DNA of 64,000 bases from Paraburkholderia atlantica (GCF_009362785.1 NZ_WHNQ01000007.1:124001-188000); one strand, 5' to 3'; shown: positions 46,357 to 55,341, counted from the stretch's first letter. The notes: generated from the sequence alone by a model not told the origin. Numbers and translations are program-made.

Positions 46357-48873
46357 ATGCGCTATTCGGTCGAAATAAGAAAATTCCTTTATAGCCAGTA
46401 CTTTTATGGCGGCCTGCGCATCGCGGTCGGCGTGTCGTTACCGGCCATCCTGTGCCTGATCGTGTTTCACAATCGTGAGCTCGGCTTCACGATCGCGACC
46501 GGCGCGCTCGGCGCCTGCGTCGTCGACATGCCGGGCCCGCTCAAGTACAAGCACAACGAGATGCTGGCCTGCTCGGTGATCGGCTTTCTGTCCGCGCTCG
46601 CCACCGGCCTCGCCACCGTCAATCCGATCGCGCTGTGGTGCACGGTCGTGCCGCTCACGTTCGTGCTGTCGCTGATCGTCGTGTACGGCAACCGCTGGCC
46701 GCAGATCAGCTTCGCGACGCTGTTCATGATGATCCTGACGCTGGAGGAGCACTTCACGCCGCTGCAGGCGCTCGTCAATGCGTCGTGGATCCTGCTCGGC
46801 GGCCTCTGGTACACATACTGGTCGACCTTCGTGAGCCAATGGATGGTGTATCGGATCGAGCAGCAGGCGCTCGCCGAAAGCGTGTTCGCGTGCGCGGACT
46901 ATCTGCTCGCGCGCGCCGCCTTCTACGATCTCGACAACGATCTCGACGAGTGCTATCGCAACCTGGTCGACAAGCAGATCGCCGCGGTCGATCGCCAGGA
47001 GGCCGCGCGCGACATCGTGCTGCGCAATCTGCCCAAGCTCAAACGCGGCAAGCTCGAACCACGCCGGGCGATGCTGTACAACCTGTTCATCAATACCGTC
47101 GATCTGCACGAGTTGTTCGTCGGCGCGCAAACCGACTACACGCTCGTGCGCAGCACGTTCGGCGGCTCCGACCTGCTGGTGTTCTATCGCGATCTGATCC
47201 GCAAGGCCGCCGAAGATCTCGAGGAGATCGGCCTCGCGGTGCTGCAGAACCAGGCGCCGCGCAAGCGCGTGAACGTGAAGGCCGAGTTGCGCGCGATCGA
47301 GTATGAAATCGAGCTGATGCGCAAGCAGGAGCTGCCGACGCAGAACCCGGAGGCATATTCGGCGGTGTCGTCGAATTTCCGGCGCATCTGGAGCGCCACG
47401 CGGCTGATCGACAAGATGCACCGCAGCCTCACCACCGAGCCGAGCCCGACCGAAACCGAACTGCGCATCGACCAGGCGCTGAGCCGCTTCGTGACGAGCC
47501 GGCGCGTGCCGTTCGGGCAGATCTTCTCGAATCTGACGATGGCCTCGCCGAGCTTTCGCCATGCGTTGCGCGTGACGATCGCGGTCGCCGTGGGCTTCTG
47601 GCTCGGCCGCCTGCTGCCGCTGACGAACGCGTACTGGATCGTGATGACCACCGTCATCATCCTGAAGCCCGGCTACTCGCTGACCAAGCAGCGCAACGGG
47701 CAGCGGATCATCGGCACGCTGATCGGCTGCGCGGCGAGCATCGCGCTGATCATCTTCGTGAAGGAGCCGCACATCCTGATGGTCGTGATGTTCGCGTCGA
47801 TGGTGATGAGCTACAGCCTGCTGCTGTTCAACTACACGGCGAGCGTCGTGTTCACGTCGTCGTACGTGCTGCTGCTGTTCCATCTGCTTGCGCCGGGCAG
47901 CCTGCGCATCATCGGCGAGCGCGCGATCGATACCGTGGTCGGCTGCGCGATCGCGATCGCGGCGAGCCACCTGTTCCCGTACTGGGAGTACCGCTTGATG
48001 GGCAAGCTGGTCAACAACATGATCAGCGCGACGCGGCAGTATCTCGAAGCGAGCTGGTGGTGGAGCGGCAAGCCGGCCGCGGCGGTGGTCGCGGCCGTGA
48101 CCGAAGCGGGCGCGCGCGCGCCGGCGGCCGCGATGGCAGACCCGGCGCTCGGCTTTGGCGGGCCGGCGCTCGCGGTCGCCGGAGCCGAACGGGAAGTGGA
48201 GAATGCCGGCGGTGCACGCGGCGCCGAGCGCGCGAACCGTGCGCAGCCGCTCGCGGACGCAAGTGCCGGCGCGAACGCGCGCGACGCCACCCCAGGCACC
48301 ACCACGATCCGCAATCCGACCGCGCGCCCGGCAAGCGGCGCATCGGCTGCCGCTGCCGCGGCGGCGACCGCGCTCGACCGCGATTACCGCTATCGGCTCG
48401 CGCGCAAGAACGTCCACGTTGCGTTCGCCAATCTCGGCCAGGCGTTCCAGCGGATGATGCTCGAACCGAAGTCCGCGCAGAAGTTCGTGCCGGAGTTGAA
48501 CGGGCTGCTGGTGCGCAGCCACGTGCTCGCGTCGCAGATCACGGCCGCCGCGCCGCTGCTGCGCACTTCCGCGCAACAGCAGCAACAGGTCGAGGACGTC
48601 TCGCTACAACCGCTGCAGCGCGCTTTGAGCCTCGTGCGCGACAACCTGAGCGCCGCCGAAGCCGGCACCGCGTTGCCCGCCGAGCAGAGCGAGCAGATCA
48701 AACTGATGAGTCGCGAGCTCGACGCGATGGTCGTCAAAACGGAGAAATCGCCGGACTATACGGCCGATGCCGTGCACGACACGAAGCTGCTCGCGCATCA
48801 ATGCAAGCAGATGCTCGCGGCATCCGCGCAGATTCGCAAGGACGCGAGCATCATCCGGTTGCCGGACGAGTGA
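46357..48873 (+). CDS. FUSC family inner membrane transporter
   Basis: An 838-residue FUSC/YccS-type protein with two blocks of about six membrane segments (about 18-165 and 405-545) each followed by a cytoplasmic domain. Motifs include YGGLRIAVGVSLPAILCL, FGQIFSNLTMASPSFRHALRV and TNAYWIVMTTVIILKPGYSLTKQRNGQRIIGTLIG split over the second block. Relatives such as AaeB export aromatic carboxylic acids; the substrate here is unknown. Residues about 570-675 are an unusual Ala/Gly-rich low-complexity insert before the terminal helical domain. No adaptor gene is adjacent, although a small membrane protein gene lies just after it on the other strand. Confidence 0.85.
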   Translation: MRYSVEIRKFLYSQYFYGGLRIAVGVSLPAILCLIVFHNRELGFTIATGALGACVVDMPGPLKYKHNEMLACSVIGFLSALATGLATVNPIALWCTVVPLTFVLSLIVVYGNRWPQISFATLFMMILTLEEHFTPLQALVNASWILLGGLWYTYWSTFVSQWMVYRIEQQALAESVFACADYLLARAAFYDLDNDLDECYRNLVDKQIAAVDRQEAARDIVLRNLPKLKRGKLEPRRAMLYNLFINTVDLHELFVGAQTDYTLVRSTFGGSDLLVFYRDLIRKAAEDLEEIGLAVLQNQAPRKRVNVKAELRAIEYEIELMRKQELPTQNPEAYSAVSSNFRRIWSATRLIDKMHRSLTTEPSPTETELRIDQALSRFVTSRRVPFGQIFSNLTMASPSFRHALRVTIAVAVGFWLGRLLPLTNAYWIVMTTVIILKPGYSLTKQRNGQRIIGTLIGCAASIALIIFVKEPHILMVVMFASMVMSYSLLLFNYTASVVFTSSYVLLLFHLLAPGSLRIIGERAIDTVVGCAIAIAASHLFPYWEYRLMGKLVNNMISATRQYLEASWWWSGKPAAAVVAAVTEAGARAPAAAMADPALGFGGPALAVAGAEREVENAGGARGAERANRAQPLADASAGANARDATPGTTTIRNPTARPASGASAAAAAAATALDRDYRYRLARKNVHVAFANLGQAFQRMMLEPKSAQKFVPELNGLLVRSHVLASQITAAAPLLRTSAQQQQQVEDVSLQPLQRALSLVRDNLSAAEAGTALPAEQSEQIKLMSRELDAMVVKTEKSPDYTADAVHDTKLLAHQCKQMLAASAQIRKDASIIRLPDE

Positions 48874-48889
48874 AGCAGCCAGGCGCGCG

Positions 48890-49099
48890 TTATTGCGCGG
48901 CGCCGCTCGCCGGCCTCAGCGCGTTGACTGCCGCGGCTGCCTCCGAAGCCACCGGCGGCACCTGCGTGGGCTGGCTCTCGAACTCGTGCTTTTCACGGAT
49001 CGCGTTGTAGATCAGCGTGACGGTCACGAGCAGAATCGCCGCCACGATGAAGACGGCGATGCCAAAGGTCGGGTTCTTCTTGCGCGGCGGTCTGGTCAT
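48890..49099 (-). CDS. Small single-span membrane protein
   Basis: A 69-residue protein: a basic N-terminus (MTRPPRKKNPT), one membrane segment (FGIAVFIVAAILLVTVTLIY), then a short polar, Ala/Pro-rich periplasmic tail. The start at 49099 puts the basic residues before the membrane helix; longer in-frame starts are unlikely. It ends 16 bases from the convergent FUSC stop. Family not recognised. Confidence 0.65.
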   Translation of the reverse strand: MTRPPRKKNPTFGIAVFIVAAILLVTVTLIYNAIREKHEFESQPTQVPPVASEAAAAVNALRPASGAAQ

Positions 49100-49271
49100 G
49101 AAGCGGGCTCGATCGCGAAGCAGTCGCGGATGGGTCGGAGAAGGCGGCATTCTACGCCCAGTGGGCTTGCACGCGGCTTGCAGCCGACGGGAGCGGTATG
49201 CATGCGCCGTGGCGCGGTTGCTTTCGAAACAGCAAGCGGCGCACCCGGCATTCACGGATGCTCCACGGTCA

Positions 49272-49745
49272 TCACGTTACCGCCGACGAACGCACCGGCA
49301 ACGCCGTCGAATATTTGATCTGCTCCATCGCGAAGCTCGAACTCACGTCGTACAGCGGCACGGCCGTGATCAACTGCTTGTAGATCCGGTCGTAGTCGTC
49401 GATATCGGAGACCACCACGCGCAGCAGATAGTCGGTCTCGCCGCTCATCCGATAGACCTCGACCACTTCGGGAATATCGCGCACCGCTTGTGTAAATGCG
49501 GCGGCCCATGTCTCCGTGTGCTGGTTCGTGCGCACCGCAACGAACACCGTGGTTCCGACGCCGAGCTTGCGCGCGTCGCACAGCGCCACCTGCGCGCGAA
49601 TCACGCCCGCCTCCTTCAGGCGCTGCAGCCGCTTCCAGCAGGGCGTCTGTGAAAGGTTCACGCGCTGCGCGAGTTCGGCGATCGGCATCGTAGCGTCTGC
49701 CTGCAGCAATTCGAGCAGCTTCCGATCGATGATATCCATACCCAT
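49272..49745 (-). CDS. Lrp/AsnC family regulator, DecR/CyuR-like
   Basis: A 157-residue feast/famine regulator. The N-terminal helix-turn-helix (IDRKLLELLQADATMPIAEL, LSQTPCWKRLQRLKEAGVI) leads to a RAM/ligand domain (RMSGETDYLLRVVVSDIDDYD) and a terminal SSFAMEQIKYSTALP. Both TPCWKRL and SSFAMEQIKY closely resemble E. coli DecR/CyuR (YbaO), which senses cysteine and activates cysteine detoxification. It is divergent from a cysteine dioxygenase gene, strongly suggesting that gene as its target. An AAGGGGTGGGGGT stretch precedes the start. Similarity is from memory. Confidence 0.88.
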   Translation of the reverse strand: MGMDIIDRKLLELLQADATMPIAELAQRVNLSQTPCWKRLQRLKEAGVIRAQVALCDARKLGVGTTVFVAVRTNQHTETWAAAFTQAVRDIPEVVEVYRMSGETDYLLRVVVSDIDDYDRIYKQLITAVPLYDVSSSFAMEQIKYSTALPVRSSAVT

Positions 49746-49824
49746 ACCCCCACCCCTTATAGGAAATTATTCTACTTTTCTGACGGTCGAGGGAATTATA
49801 TGGAAACTCTTTCTCCGGGCAAAC

Positions 49825-49844
49825 CGGTATAAATATCGATACCG
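49825..49844. promoter_or_regulatory. Inverted repeat between the Lrp-type regulator and cysteine dioxygenase
   Basis: Arms CGGTAT and ATACCG separated by 8 AT-rich bases, 40 bases before the cysteine dioxygenase start and overlapping a TATAAA that could be its -10. A candidate binding site for the divergent Lrp-type protein; assignment is inferred. Confidence 0.4.
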
Positions 49845-49883
49845 AAAATTGCCGACCAGCAGCGCCCGCGCTGCATCAACATC

Positions 49884-50552
49884 ATGAGCGACGACCTTCG
49901 CGCCACCGCTTTCGAGCCCCTTCCCGACTACCTGAAGTCGCTGCCGGACCCGGCGCGAGCCGAAGCGGCCGCGTTACCTATGCACGCGCTGCGCGATATG
50001 AAGCGCACACCGCTCGAGCGACTGAGCGACACGCTCGACGCGATGTTCGAAGCCTGCGCGAAATGTCCGGAACCGTCGCATTCGACATTCTTCGCGCGCG
50101 CCATGCGGCTCGCGCTCGCCGAGGCGGCCGCCGACCCGGCGCTGCTCGCACCGATGCAACGCGAAGGTTCCGCCGACACCTATCGGCGCCATCTGCTCGT
50201 CGCCGATCCGCATGGCCGCTATGCAATCGCCGCGCTGGTCTGGCAGCCCGGCCAGGCGAGCCCCGTGCACGCGCATCACACGTGGTGCGGTTACGCGGTG
50301 GTCGAAGGCAAACTGAGCGAAACGGTCTTCCAATGGGACGACGCGCAGCAATGCGCGAGCGCGCTGCGCGCTCAGACGCGCAAACGCGGCGCGGTGTCGT
50401 ACGTGCGCGGCGGCCGTGCCGCGATTCATCGGCTCGGCAACGGCAGCGATGCACCGGCGGTGTCGCTGCATGTCTATGGCGTCGAAGGCGCGCGGATCGG
50501 CACGCACGTGAACGACATCGTGCGCATGGCCGACGCCGCGGAGATGGTTTGA
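49884..50552 (+). CDS. Cysteine dioxygenase family protein
   Basis: A 222-residue cupin of the cysteine dioxygenase type, which oxidises L-cysteine to cysteine sulfinate with O2 and Fe(II). The iron ligands are expected in SPVHAHHTWCG (His129 and His131) and SLHVYG (His196); YAIAALVWQPGQASPVHAH is the typical lead-in and YAVVEGKLSE the next strand. An N-terminal helical part of about 100 residues matches the family. It is alone on the plus strand, divergent from a DecR/CyuR-like regulator, and would drain excess cysteine into sulfinate metabolism. A 3-mercaptopropionate dioxygenase role is a less likely alternative. Confidence 0.87.
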   Translation: MSDDLRATAFEPLPDYLKSLPDPARAEAAALPMHALRDMKRTPLERLSDTLDAMFEACAKCPEPSHSTFFARAMRLALAEAAADPALLAPMQREGSADTYRRHLLVADPHGRYAIAALVWQPGQASPVHAHHTWCGYAVVEGKLSETVFQWDDAQQCASALRAQTRKRGAVSYVRGGRAAIHRLGNGSDAPAVSLHVYGVEGARIGTHVNDIVRMADAAEMV

Positions 50553-50668
50553 CGATGGTTGCACGTCGCGACGACGCGTGACGTGAAGTAACGCGTTCGC
50601 GCGATTAAGCAATCACGCGAATACACCAGCACGCGGGCGTCGCCGCACCGCCCGCAACACCCCCCGCC

Positions 50669-53473
50669 TCAACTCTTCCCACCCACATCGCCTGCCGTCG
50701 GAATCTGCGGCGGAATCGGCGCGGTCTGTCCGGTCGGCGGCGGCGCCGGACGCGGTTCGTGCGACACGTCACGCGCGGGCGCAAGCGGCACATGTGTCGA
50801 TGCTCGCGCCGACGGGCCGACAGCGCCCACCTGATACTCCGCTTCGCGCGGATACTCGTGCGCCGCTTCGCCGGTGCGCTCGCGCGTGGATTCATGCGCC
50901 TTTCGATGCGCTTTGCCGTGTACGCCGTCGCGCGCCCGCTGACGCACATCGCCATGTGCATGCCTGCTGTCATCGGCACCGGCATCGACAGGCGCGACGA
51001 ACCCGGTCATCTCATCGTCGCGCAACGGCTCGCCCTCGCTATCCTTCGACGACGTGTACACCCGCATCTGCGCGACCGGAATCTCGATGCCCGCCTCGTC
51101 CATCTTGCGCTTGAGCCGCAAATTGAACGCCCGCGCCACGCTCCACTGCTGCAACGGCCGCGTCTTGATCTGCCCTTTGACGACCATCCAGTTCGGATCG
51201 AAACGGTCGAGGCCCCACACCTCGATCGGCCCGAGCATCTCGCGCCGGTAGCGGAAGTCGGCCATCAGTTCCGCGCCGACTTCGCGGATCAGCTGCGTGA
51301 TCTCGTCGACATCGGTCGAGAACGACATGCGCACCTCGAACACCGCATACGCGAAATCGCGCGACAGGTTCTTCACGATCTTGATCTGCGAGAACGGAAT
51401 CGCGTGGATCGCGCCCTGCCCGTCGCGCAGCCGCACGGTGCGGATCGACAGATGTTCGACCGTGCCCGCATGGCCGCCATCGACGTCGATCCAGTCGCCG
51501 ACCGAGATCGTGTCCTCGATGATGATGAAGAGTCCGGTGATCAGGTCGGTCACCAGCGATTGCGCGCCGAAACCAATCGCCAGACCGATCACGCCCGCGC
51601 CGGCGAGCAGCGGCGTCACGTTGATGCCGAGGTTAGCGGCGGTGACGATGCCGCCGATCGTCATGATCGAAACCAGCAACACGTTGCGCACCAGCGGCAG
51701 CATCGTGCGGGCACGCGTGCTCGGGATGCGCGCCTTGTTGCGCGGACTGCCCGGATTGAGCGTTTCGGTGATCGCGGTGTCGACCAGAATCCACAGCAGC
51801 CACGCGATGAACACGGTGGCGACGATCGCCGTCATCGCATGCGCGATGCCGCGCGCCGCCACGTTCCTCTCGATTACCGCGGCCAGCGACACGTCCCACA
51901 GACGCGCCGCCAATTCGAAGAAAAACAGCCAGATGAACAAGGTCAGCAAGGTGCCGCAAAAGCGCAGCAGCCGCGTCAGGTACGGCGAGCGGCGCCGCGC
52001 GCGGGCGCTGCGCGGCCGCGTCATGCGCAGCACGATCGCCGACAGGAAAAACGCCAGCACCAGCAGCAGCGCGGTAACGATCGAGATCTGCAGCACGTTT
52101 TCGCTGGAGCCGGAGCCGCCCAGCGTCGCGACCACCGACGCGGCCGCCAGCACCAGCACCGGCACGTGCCACATCGCGGCAAGCACCTCGAACGCATCGG
52201 TTGCGGCCCTGTGGTCGTTGCGCTGTTCGTACGGCCGGTTGCGGATCAGGTGCGCGACCGGCCGGCGAAACGCGAGCGCGAAATAGCCGGTCAGCACGGC
52301 GGCCGTCATGTTGGCCGCGGTCGAAATCAGCGCGGCGAGGTTGGTGCCGATCTGATGCTCGACGTCGTAATTGACGGCTGCGTCGCCGAGCGCGCCGCAC
52401 ACGCCGATCACGAACAGCACGCGGCGCGCGTGATCGATCAGCAGGCGCACCGCGACGCGCCGGTGGCCCGAGCCGAACAGCGAGAACATGATCAGGCAGA
52501 TCGCGGAAAACACCGCGCCCGCGACGATCGCGTACGCGACCACCATGCCGAGCGTGCGGCCGAGCGCATCGGGCATTGCGCGCATGAACAGCAGCGCCGC
52601 GATGAACGCGATGATCCACGGGCCGACGCGGCGCAACGCGAAGATCAGCAGCTCGCGCGTGGTGGGATTGGGCCGCAGCACCAGTTCGATGCCGAAGCGT
52701 CTGTGCACCCGATGCTGCAGGTAGATCAGCGCGCCGGCACAGGCGCCCCAGCCGGCCAGCATCCCCAGCATCGCCAGCAGGATCGTGCCGACACCCTCGC
52801 GGCCCTGGCCGGAGACGATCGTGTACAGCTCGTTGCCGGCCGCGGTCACGCGCCCGCTCCAGTAACGCACCGGCGTGCGGCCCTGATGCACATCGGATTC
52901 GAACGACGCGATGCCCGATGCGATCGCGCCGAGCAGGCCCGGGCTCGGTTGCACGGCCGCGGGCGCGGGCGGGCCGACGGTTTGCGCGGCGCTTTGCGAT
53001 ACGTCGCGCAATTTCTTCAGTTGGGCGACGAGCGCACTGCGCTGGCGGTCGTTGTCGAGCGTGGCGATCACGCTGTCGAGCGAGCGCGCAAGCTCCGCCT
53101 GGCTGGCGGGCGACGGCGCCGACGCCGCCTCGGGCGCCGATGCACCCGACGCCGCGGACGCGGGCGCCGCGTTCACCGTCGCGCTGTTGATCAGGCTCTG
53201 CAAGGCCGGAATCACCGGCGTGCCGCCGCCGACCGCGGGGCCGGCTGCCTGCGCGAGGCGCGGCAGCACGCCGAGACACAGAATCAGCGCGGCGCATAGC
53301 AGCACGGCAAACCAACCGGGCGCACTGGCGCTCGCGCGCGGGCGGGCGTCGCCGCTGGCAGTGCCGCGAACGGTGCAATTGGAGGAGAGGTGAGTGGCGG
53401 TGAGAATCGCCGGCTGCTGCCCGCCGCCAGACGGCGCAGCCTCGGACTCACGCCGCGACGGGCATGACTGCAT
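50669..53473 (-). CDS. Large MscS-type mechanosensitive channel
   Basis: A 934-residue MscK/YbdG-like channel. After a signal peptide or first membrane segment (about 52-75) there is a periplasmic Ala-rich helical region (75-215), then about ten membrane segments, and the MscS pore and beta domain (about 620-790): NLGINVTPLLAGAGVIGLAIGFG with the pore helix, GLFIIIEDTISVGDWIDVDG, HLSIRTVRLRDGQGAIHAIPFSQI. The last 100 residues are Arg/His/Ala/Pro-rich and probably disordered in the cytoplasm. It should open under hypo-osmotic stress. The gene is convergent with cysteine dioxygenase. Confidence 0.9.
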   Translation of the reverse strand: MQSCPSRRESEAAPSGGGQQPAILTATHLSSNCTVRGTASGDARPRASASAPGWFAVLLCAALILCLGVLPRLAQAAGPAVGGGTPVIPALQSLINSATVNAAPASAASGASAPEAASAPSPASQAELARSLDSVIATLDNDRQRSALVAQLKKLRDVSQSAAQTVGPPAPAAVQPSPGLLGAIASGIASFESDVHQGRTPVRYWSGRVTAAGNELYTIVSGQGREGVGTILLAMLGMLAGWGACAGALIYLQHRVHRRFGIELVLRPNPTTRELLIFALRRVGPWIIAFIAALLFMRAMPDALGRTLGMVVAYAIVAGAVFSAICLIMFSLFGSGHRRVAVRLLIDHARRVLFVIGVCGALGDAAVNYDVEHQIGTNLAALISTAANMTAAVLTGYFALAFRRPVAHLIRNRPYEQRNDHRAATDAFEVLAAMWHVPVLVLAAASVVATLGGSGSSENVLQISIVTALLLVLAFFLSAIVLRMTRPRSARARRRSPYLTRLLRFCGTLLTLFIWLFFFELAARLWDVSLAAVIERNVAARGIAHAMTAIVATVFIAWLLWILVDTAITETLNPGSPRNKARIPSTRARTMLPLVRNVLLVSIMTIGGIVTAANLGINVTPLLAGAGVIGLAIGFGAQSLVTDLITGLFIIIEDTISVGDWIDVDGGHAGTVEHLSIRTVRLRDGQGAIHAIPFSQIKIVKNLSRDFAYAVFEVRMSFSTDVDEITQLIREVGAELMADFRYRREMLGPIEVWGLDRFDPNWMVVKGQIKTRPLQQWSVARAFNLRLKRKMDEAGIEIPVAQMRVYTSSKDSEGEPLRDDEMTGFVAPVDAGADDSRHAHGDVRQRARDGVHGKAHRKAHESTRERTGEAAHEYPREAEYQVGAVGPSARASTHVPLAPARDVSHEPRPAPPPTGQTAPIPPQIPTAGDVGGKS

Positions 53474-53591
53474 GGCAATCCGTGAGAAAACGGCAGACGC
53501 CAGTGTAGCCGCAGTTACGCCCGGCGCGCCCGAACATGCGTAACCGAATGTTAGTACGCTTGCGCGGCCGGCGAAATCGATGCGCCGGTCG

Positions 53592-54239
53592 TCAGTACGC
53601 GACCGTCGCGATCTGGCGGATGAAGCGGCCCTGCTCCAGTTCGTCGACGAACGCGATCGCGTAGTCTTCGGCCGAAATGCGGCTGTTGCCGTCCGCGTCC
53701 GCGATCAGCGTGTTCGCGCCCGTGCGGAACTTGCCGGTGCGCTCGCCCGGCGCGATCAGCGCGGCCGGCGCGAAGAAGGTCCAGTCGAGATCGGTCACGC
53801 CGCGGTAGTAGTCGGAGGCGTCGCGATGCGCGAGCGCGATGCCCTTGTACGCGTCCGGAAAACCGTCGGTATCGACCAGTTGCTTGCCCGGCGCGACTTC
53901 GAGCGAGCCCGCGCCGCCTACCACGACGACGCGTTTCAGCCCCGCCGCGCGCACCCCTTCGACCAGCGCGCGGGTGGCCTGCGTCAGCGTGGCGAGATCG
54001 CCTTGCGGCGGCGCATACGCGCTTGCGACGACGTCCTGACCGCGCACCGCCGCGCCGACGCTCGCCGCGTCGAGCAGATCGGCCTGCGCCGCGTGCAGAT
54101 TCGCGACGCCGGCCGGCACGCGCGCCGGATCGCGCACCAGCGCCGTCACCTGATGCCCACGACGCGCGGCTTCCGCGGCAATCCGCGAACCGATCATGCC
54201 GGTCGCGCCAAACAAGGCGATCTTCAGTTGCTTGCTCAT
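53592..54239 (-). CDS. NAD(P)-binding oxidoreductase, YwnB-like
   Basis: A 215-residue Rossmann protein of the NmrA/YwnB type. The nucleotide-binding motif is IALFGATGMIGSRIAAEA (residues 7-24), with ALVRDPARV after the second strand and VVVVGGAGSLEVAP later. It lacks the Tyr-x-x-x-Lys of classical SDRs. GAGGAG precedes the ATG. It is just downstream of an Rrf2 regulator gene, and a perfect palindrome lies in its promoter region that also occurs before the regulator. B. subtilis ywnA-ywnB has the same Rrf2 plus NAD(P)-binding pairing (from memory). Role in redox or electrophile stress is inferred. Confidence 0.87.
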   Translation of the reverse strand: MSKQLKIALFGATGMIGSRIAAEAARRGHQVTALVRDPARVPAGVANLHAAQADLLDAASVGAAVRGQDVVASAYAPPQGDLATLTQATRALVEGVRAAGLKRVVVVGGAGSLEVAPGKQLVDTDGFPDAYKGIALAHRDASDYYRGVTDLDWTFFAPAALIAPGERTGKFRTGANTLIADADGNSRISAEDYAIAFVDELEQGRFIRQIATVAY

Positions 54240-54263
54240 ATCAGCGTACTCCTCAAGTTGTTT

Positions 54264-54290
54264 TATATGTAACTTCTATAGTTACATATA
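54264..54290. promoter_or_regulatory. Predicted Rrf2 operator upstream of the YwnB-like gene
   Basis: Perfect palindrome: 11-base arms TATATGTAACT and AGTTACATATA around TCTAT, 25 bases before the start of the oxidoreductase gene. A near copy lies before the Rrf2 gene at 54806-54832. AT-rich in a GC-rich genome, which makes chance occurrence unlikely. Confidence 0.75.
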
Positions 54291-54337
54291 GCGAGAAAAA
54301 AAGCGGGGCTCTCACCCCGTTCACTTGCTAGACGCGC

Positions 54338-54787
54338 TCAAGCTCGGCGCTTGCGCGCGCGATGCTTCTCCGAGCGGACCACGTCGGCGGTCGCATCGGC
54401 GAGCGTGCGTGCTGCCAGCGCCGCTTCCATTGCCTGCTGCGCTTCGTCGACGATCCCGCTCAGTACGCTCTGAATATTGCGCCCCACCATGCACGCGGGA
54501 TTCGGCTCCTCGCGATGCAACGCGAACAACTTCGCGTCTTCCACCGCCCGATAGACGTCGAGCAGCGTGATCTGTTCCGGCCGCCGCGCGAGCAACGCGC
54601 CGCCACCGGCACCCATCTGCGACGTGGTGAGGCCGGCCTCGGAGAGCATGGCCAGAAGCCGGCGAATCAGCACGGGATTCGTGTTCACGCTGCCCGCAAT
54701 CATCTCCGACGACAACGGCACGCCGCCCTGTAACGACAACAGCGCGAGCACATGCACGGCAAAGGCAAACCGGCTACTCGTGTTCAC
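54338..54787 (-). CDS. Rrf2 family transcriptional regulator
   Basis: A 149-residue Rrf2 winged-helix protein: SRFAFAVHVLALLSLQ, LSSEMIAGSVNTNPVLIRRLLAMLSEAGLT and the Gly-rich wing MGAGGGALLARRPEQITLLDVYRAVE. Only one Cys is present (PACMVG), so it lacks the three-Cys iron-sulfur site of IscR and NsrR and more resembles YwnA/CymR-type members that sense through other means or a single thiol. The start is GTG at 54787. It is upstream of the YwnB-like gene on the same strand, with matched operators before each, implying autorepression. Confidence 0.88.
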   Translation of the reverse strand: MNTSSRFAFAVHVLALLSLQGGVPLSSEMIAGSVNTNPVLIRRLLAMLSEAGLTTSQMGAGGGALLARRPEQITLLDVYRAVEDAKLFALHREEPNPACMVGRNIQSVLSGIVDEAQQAMEAALAARTLADATADVVRSEKHRARKRRA

Positions 54788-54805
54788 GACAGATCCCGCA
54801 ACGAC

Positions 54806-54832
54806 AATGTGTAACCATAGTAATTACATATA
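54806..54832. promoter_or_regulatory. Predicted Rrf2 operator upstream of the rrf2 gene
   Basis: Aligns with the palindrome at 54264-54290: core TGTGTAACC, 5-base spacer ATAGT, then AATTACATATA. The right arm matches 10 of 11 bases and the left arm 8 of 11. It lies about 20 bases before the Rrf2 start, suited to autorepression. Confidence 0.65.
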
Positions 54833-54876
54833 CCTCTAAAGTCAAACGGCGAAAGCCGGCTCGAACGGCGCGCGGG

Positions 54877-55341
54877 TTATTTGTCCATCTGCTTCTGGGC
54901 GTCGGCGGAATCGGTCGATGCGCTCGACGAAGCCGACGAGCTCGCATTCTGCGCCGACCACGCTTGCAGCTTGCGCCCCGCCGTTTCGAGGCCCTGGCCC
55001 GTGATCGACGCGGCCCTACCGAGCTGCGCGTTGGCCGCGCTGGCGGCGTTCTGCAGGTTGGCCTGCGCGCTCGACGCGAGCGCGGCCGGGTCGATCCTGA
55101 TCGACGGCGCGGAGGCCGAGTCGAGGTTCTGCTGTGCGGCGTCCTTGGTCGCGGTGACCTGTTGGCCGACGAAGCTGGCGGCCTGATCGAGCTTCTGACC
55201 GGCAAGCTGCGCGGCGTCGTTGAGCTTGCCCGCGACCTGGCCGGCCGACGCGTCGTTCTTCTGGCACGCGGCCAGCGCGCCGAACACGAAGACCACGACC
55301 GCCGCGCGGCGCAATAACGATGAGGAAACAGATGAATTCAT
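54877..55341 (-). CDS. Small Ala/Gln-rich lipoprotein
   Basis: A 154-residue protein with a lipoprotein signal peptide: MNSSVSSSLLRRAAVVVFVFGALAAC, where LAAC is the lipobox and Cys26 the lipidated residue (the Gln at +2 predicts outer membrane). The mature part is Ala/Gln/Ser-rich with loosely repeated amphipathic segments (GKLNDAAQLAGQKLDQAASF, TATKDAAQQNLDSAS, AQANLQNAASAANAQLG) typical of long helices. The start at 55341 is chosen to place the signal peptide first; no strong ribosome binding site supports it. Family not recognised. Confidence 0.7.
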   Translation of the reverse strand: MNSSVSSSLLRRAAVVVFVFGALAACQKNDASAGQVAGKLNDAAQLAGQKLDQAASFVGQQVTATKDAAQQNLDSASAPSIRIDPAALASSAQANLQNAASAANAQLGRAASITGQGLETAGRKLQAWSAQNASSSASSSASTDSADAQKQMDK

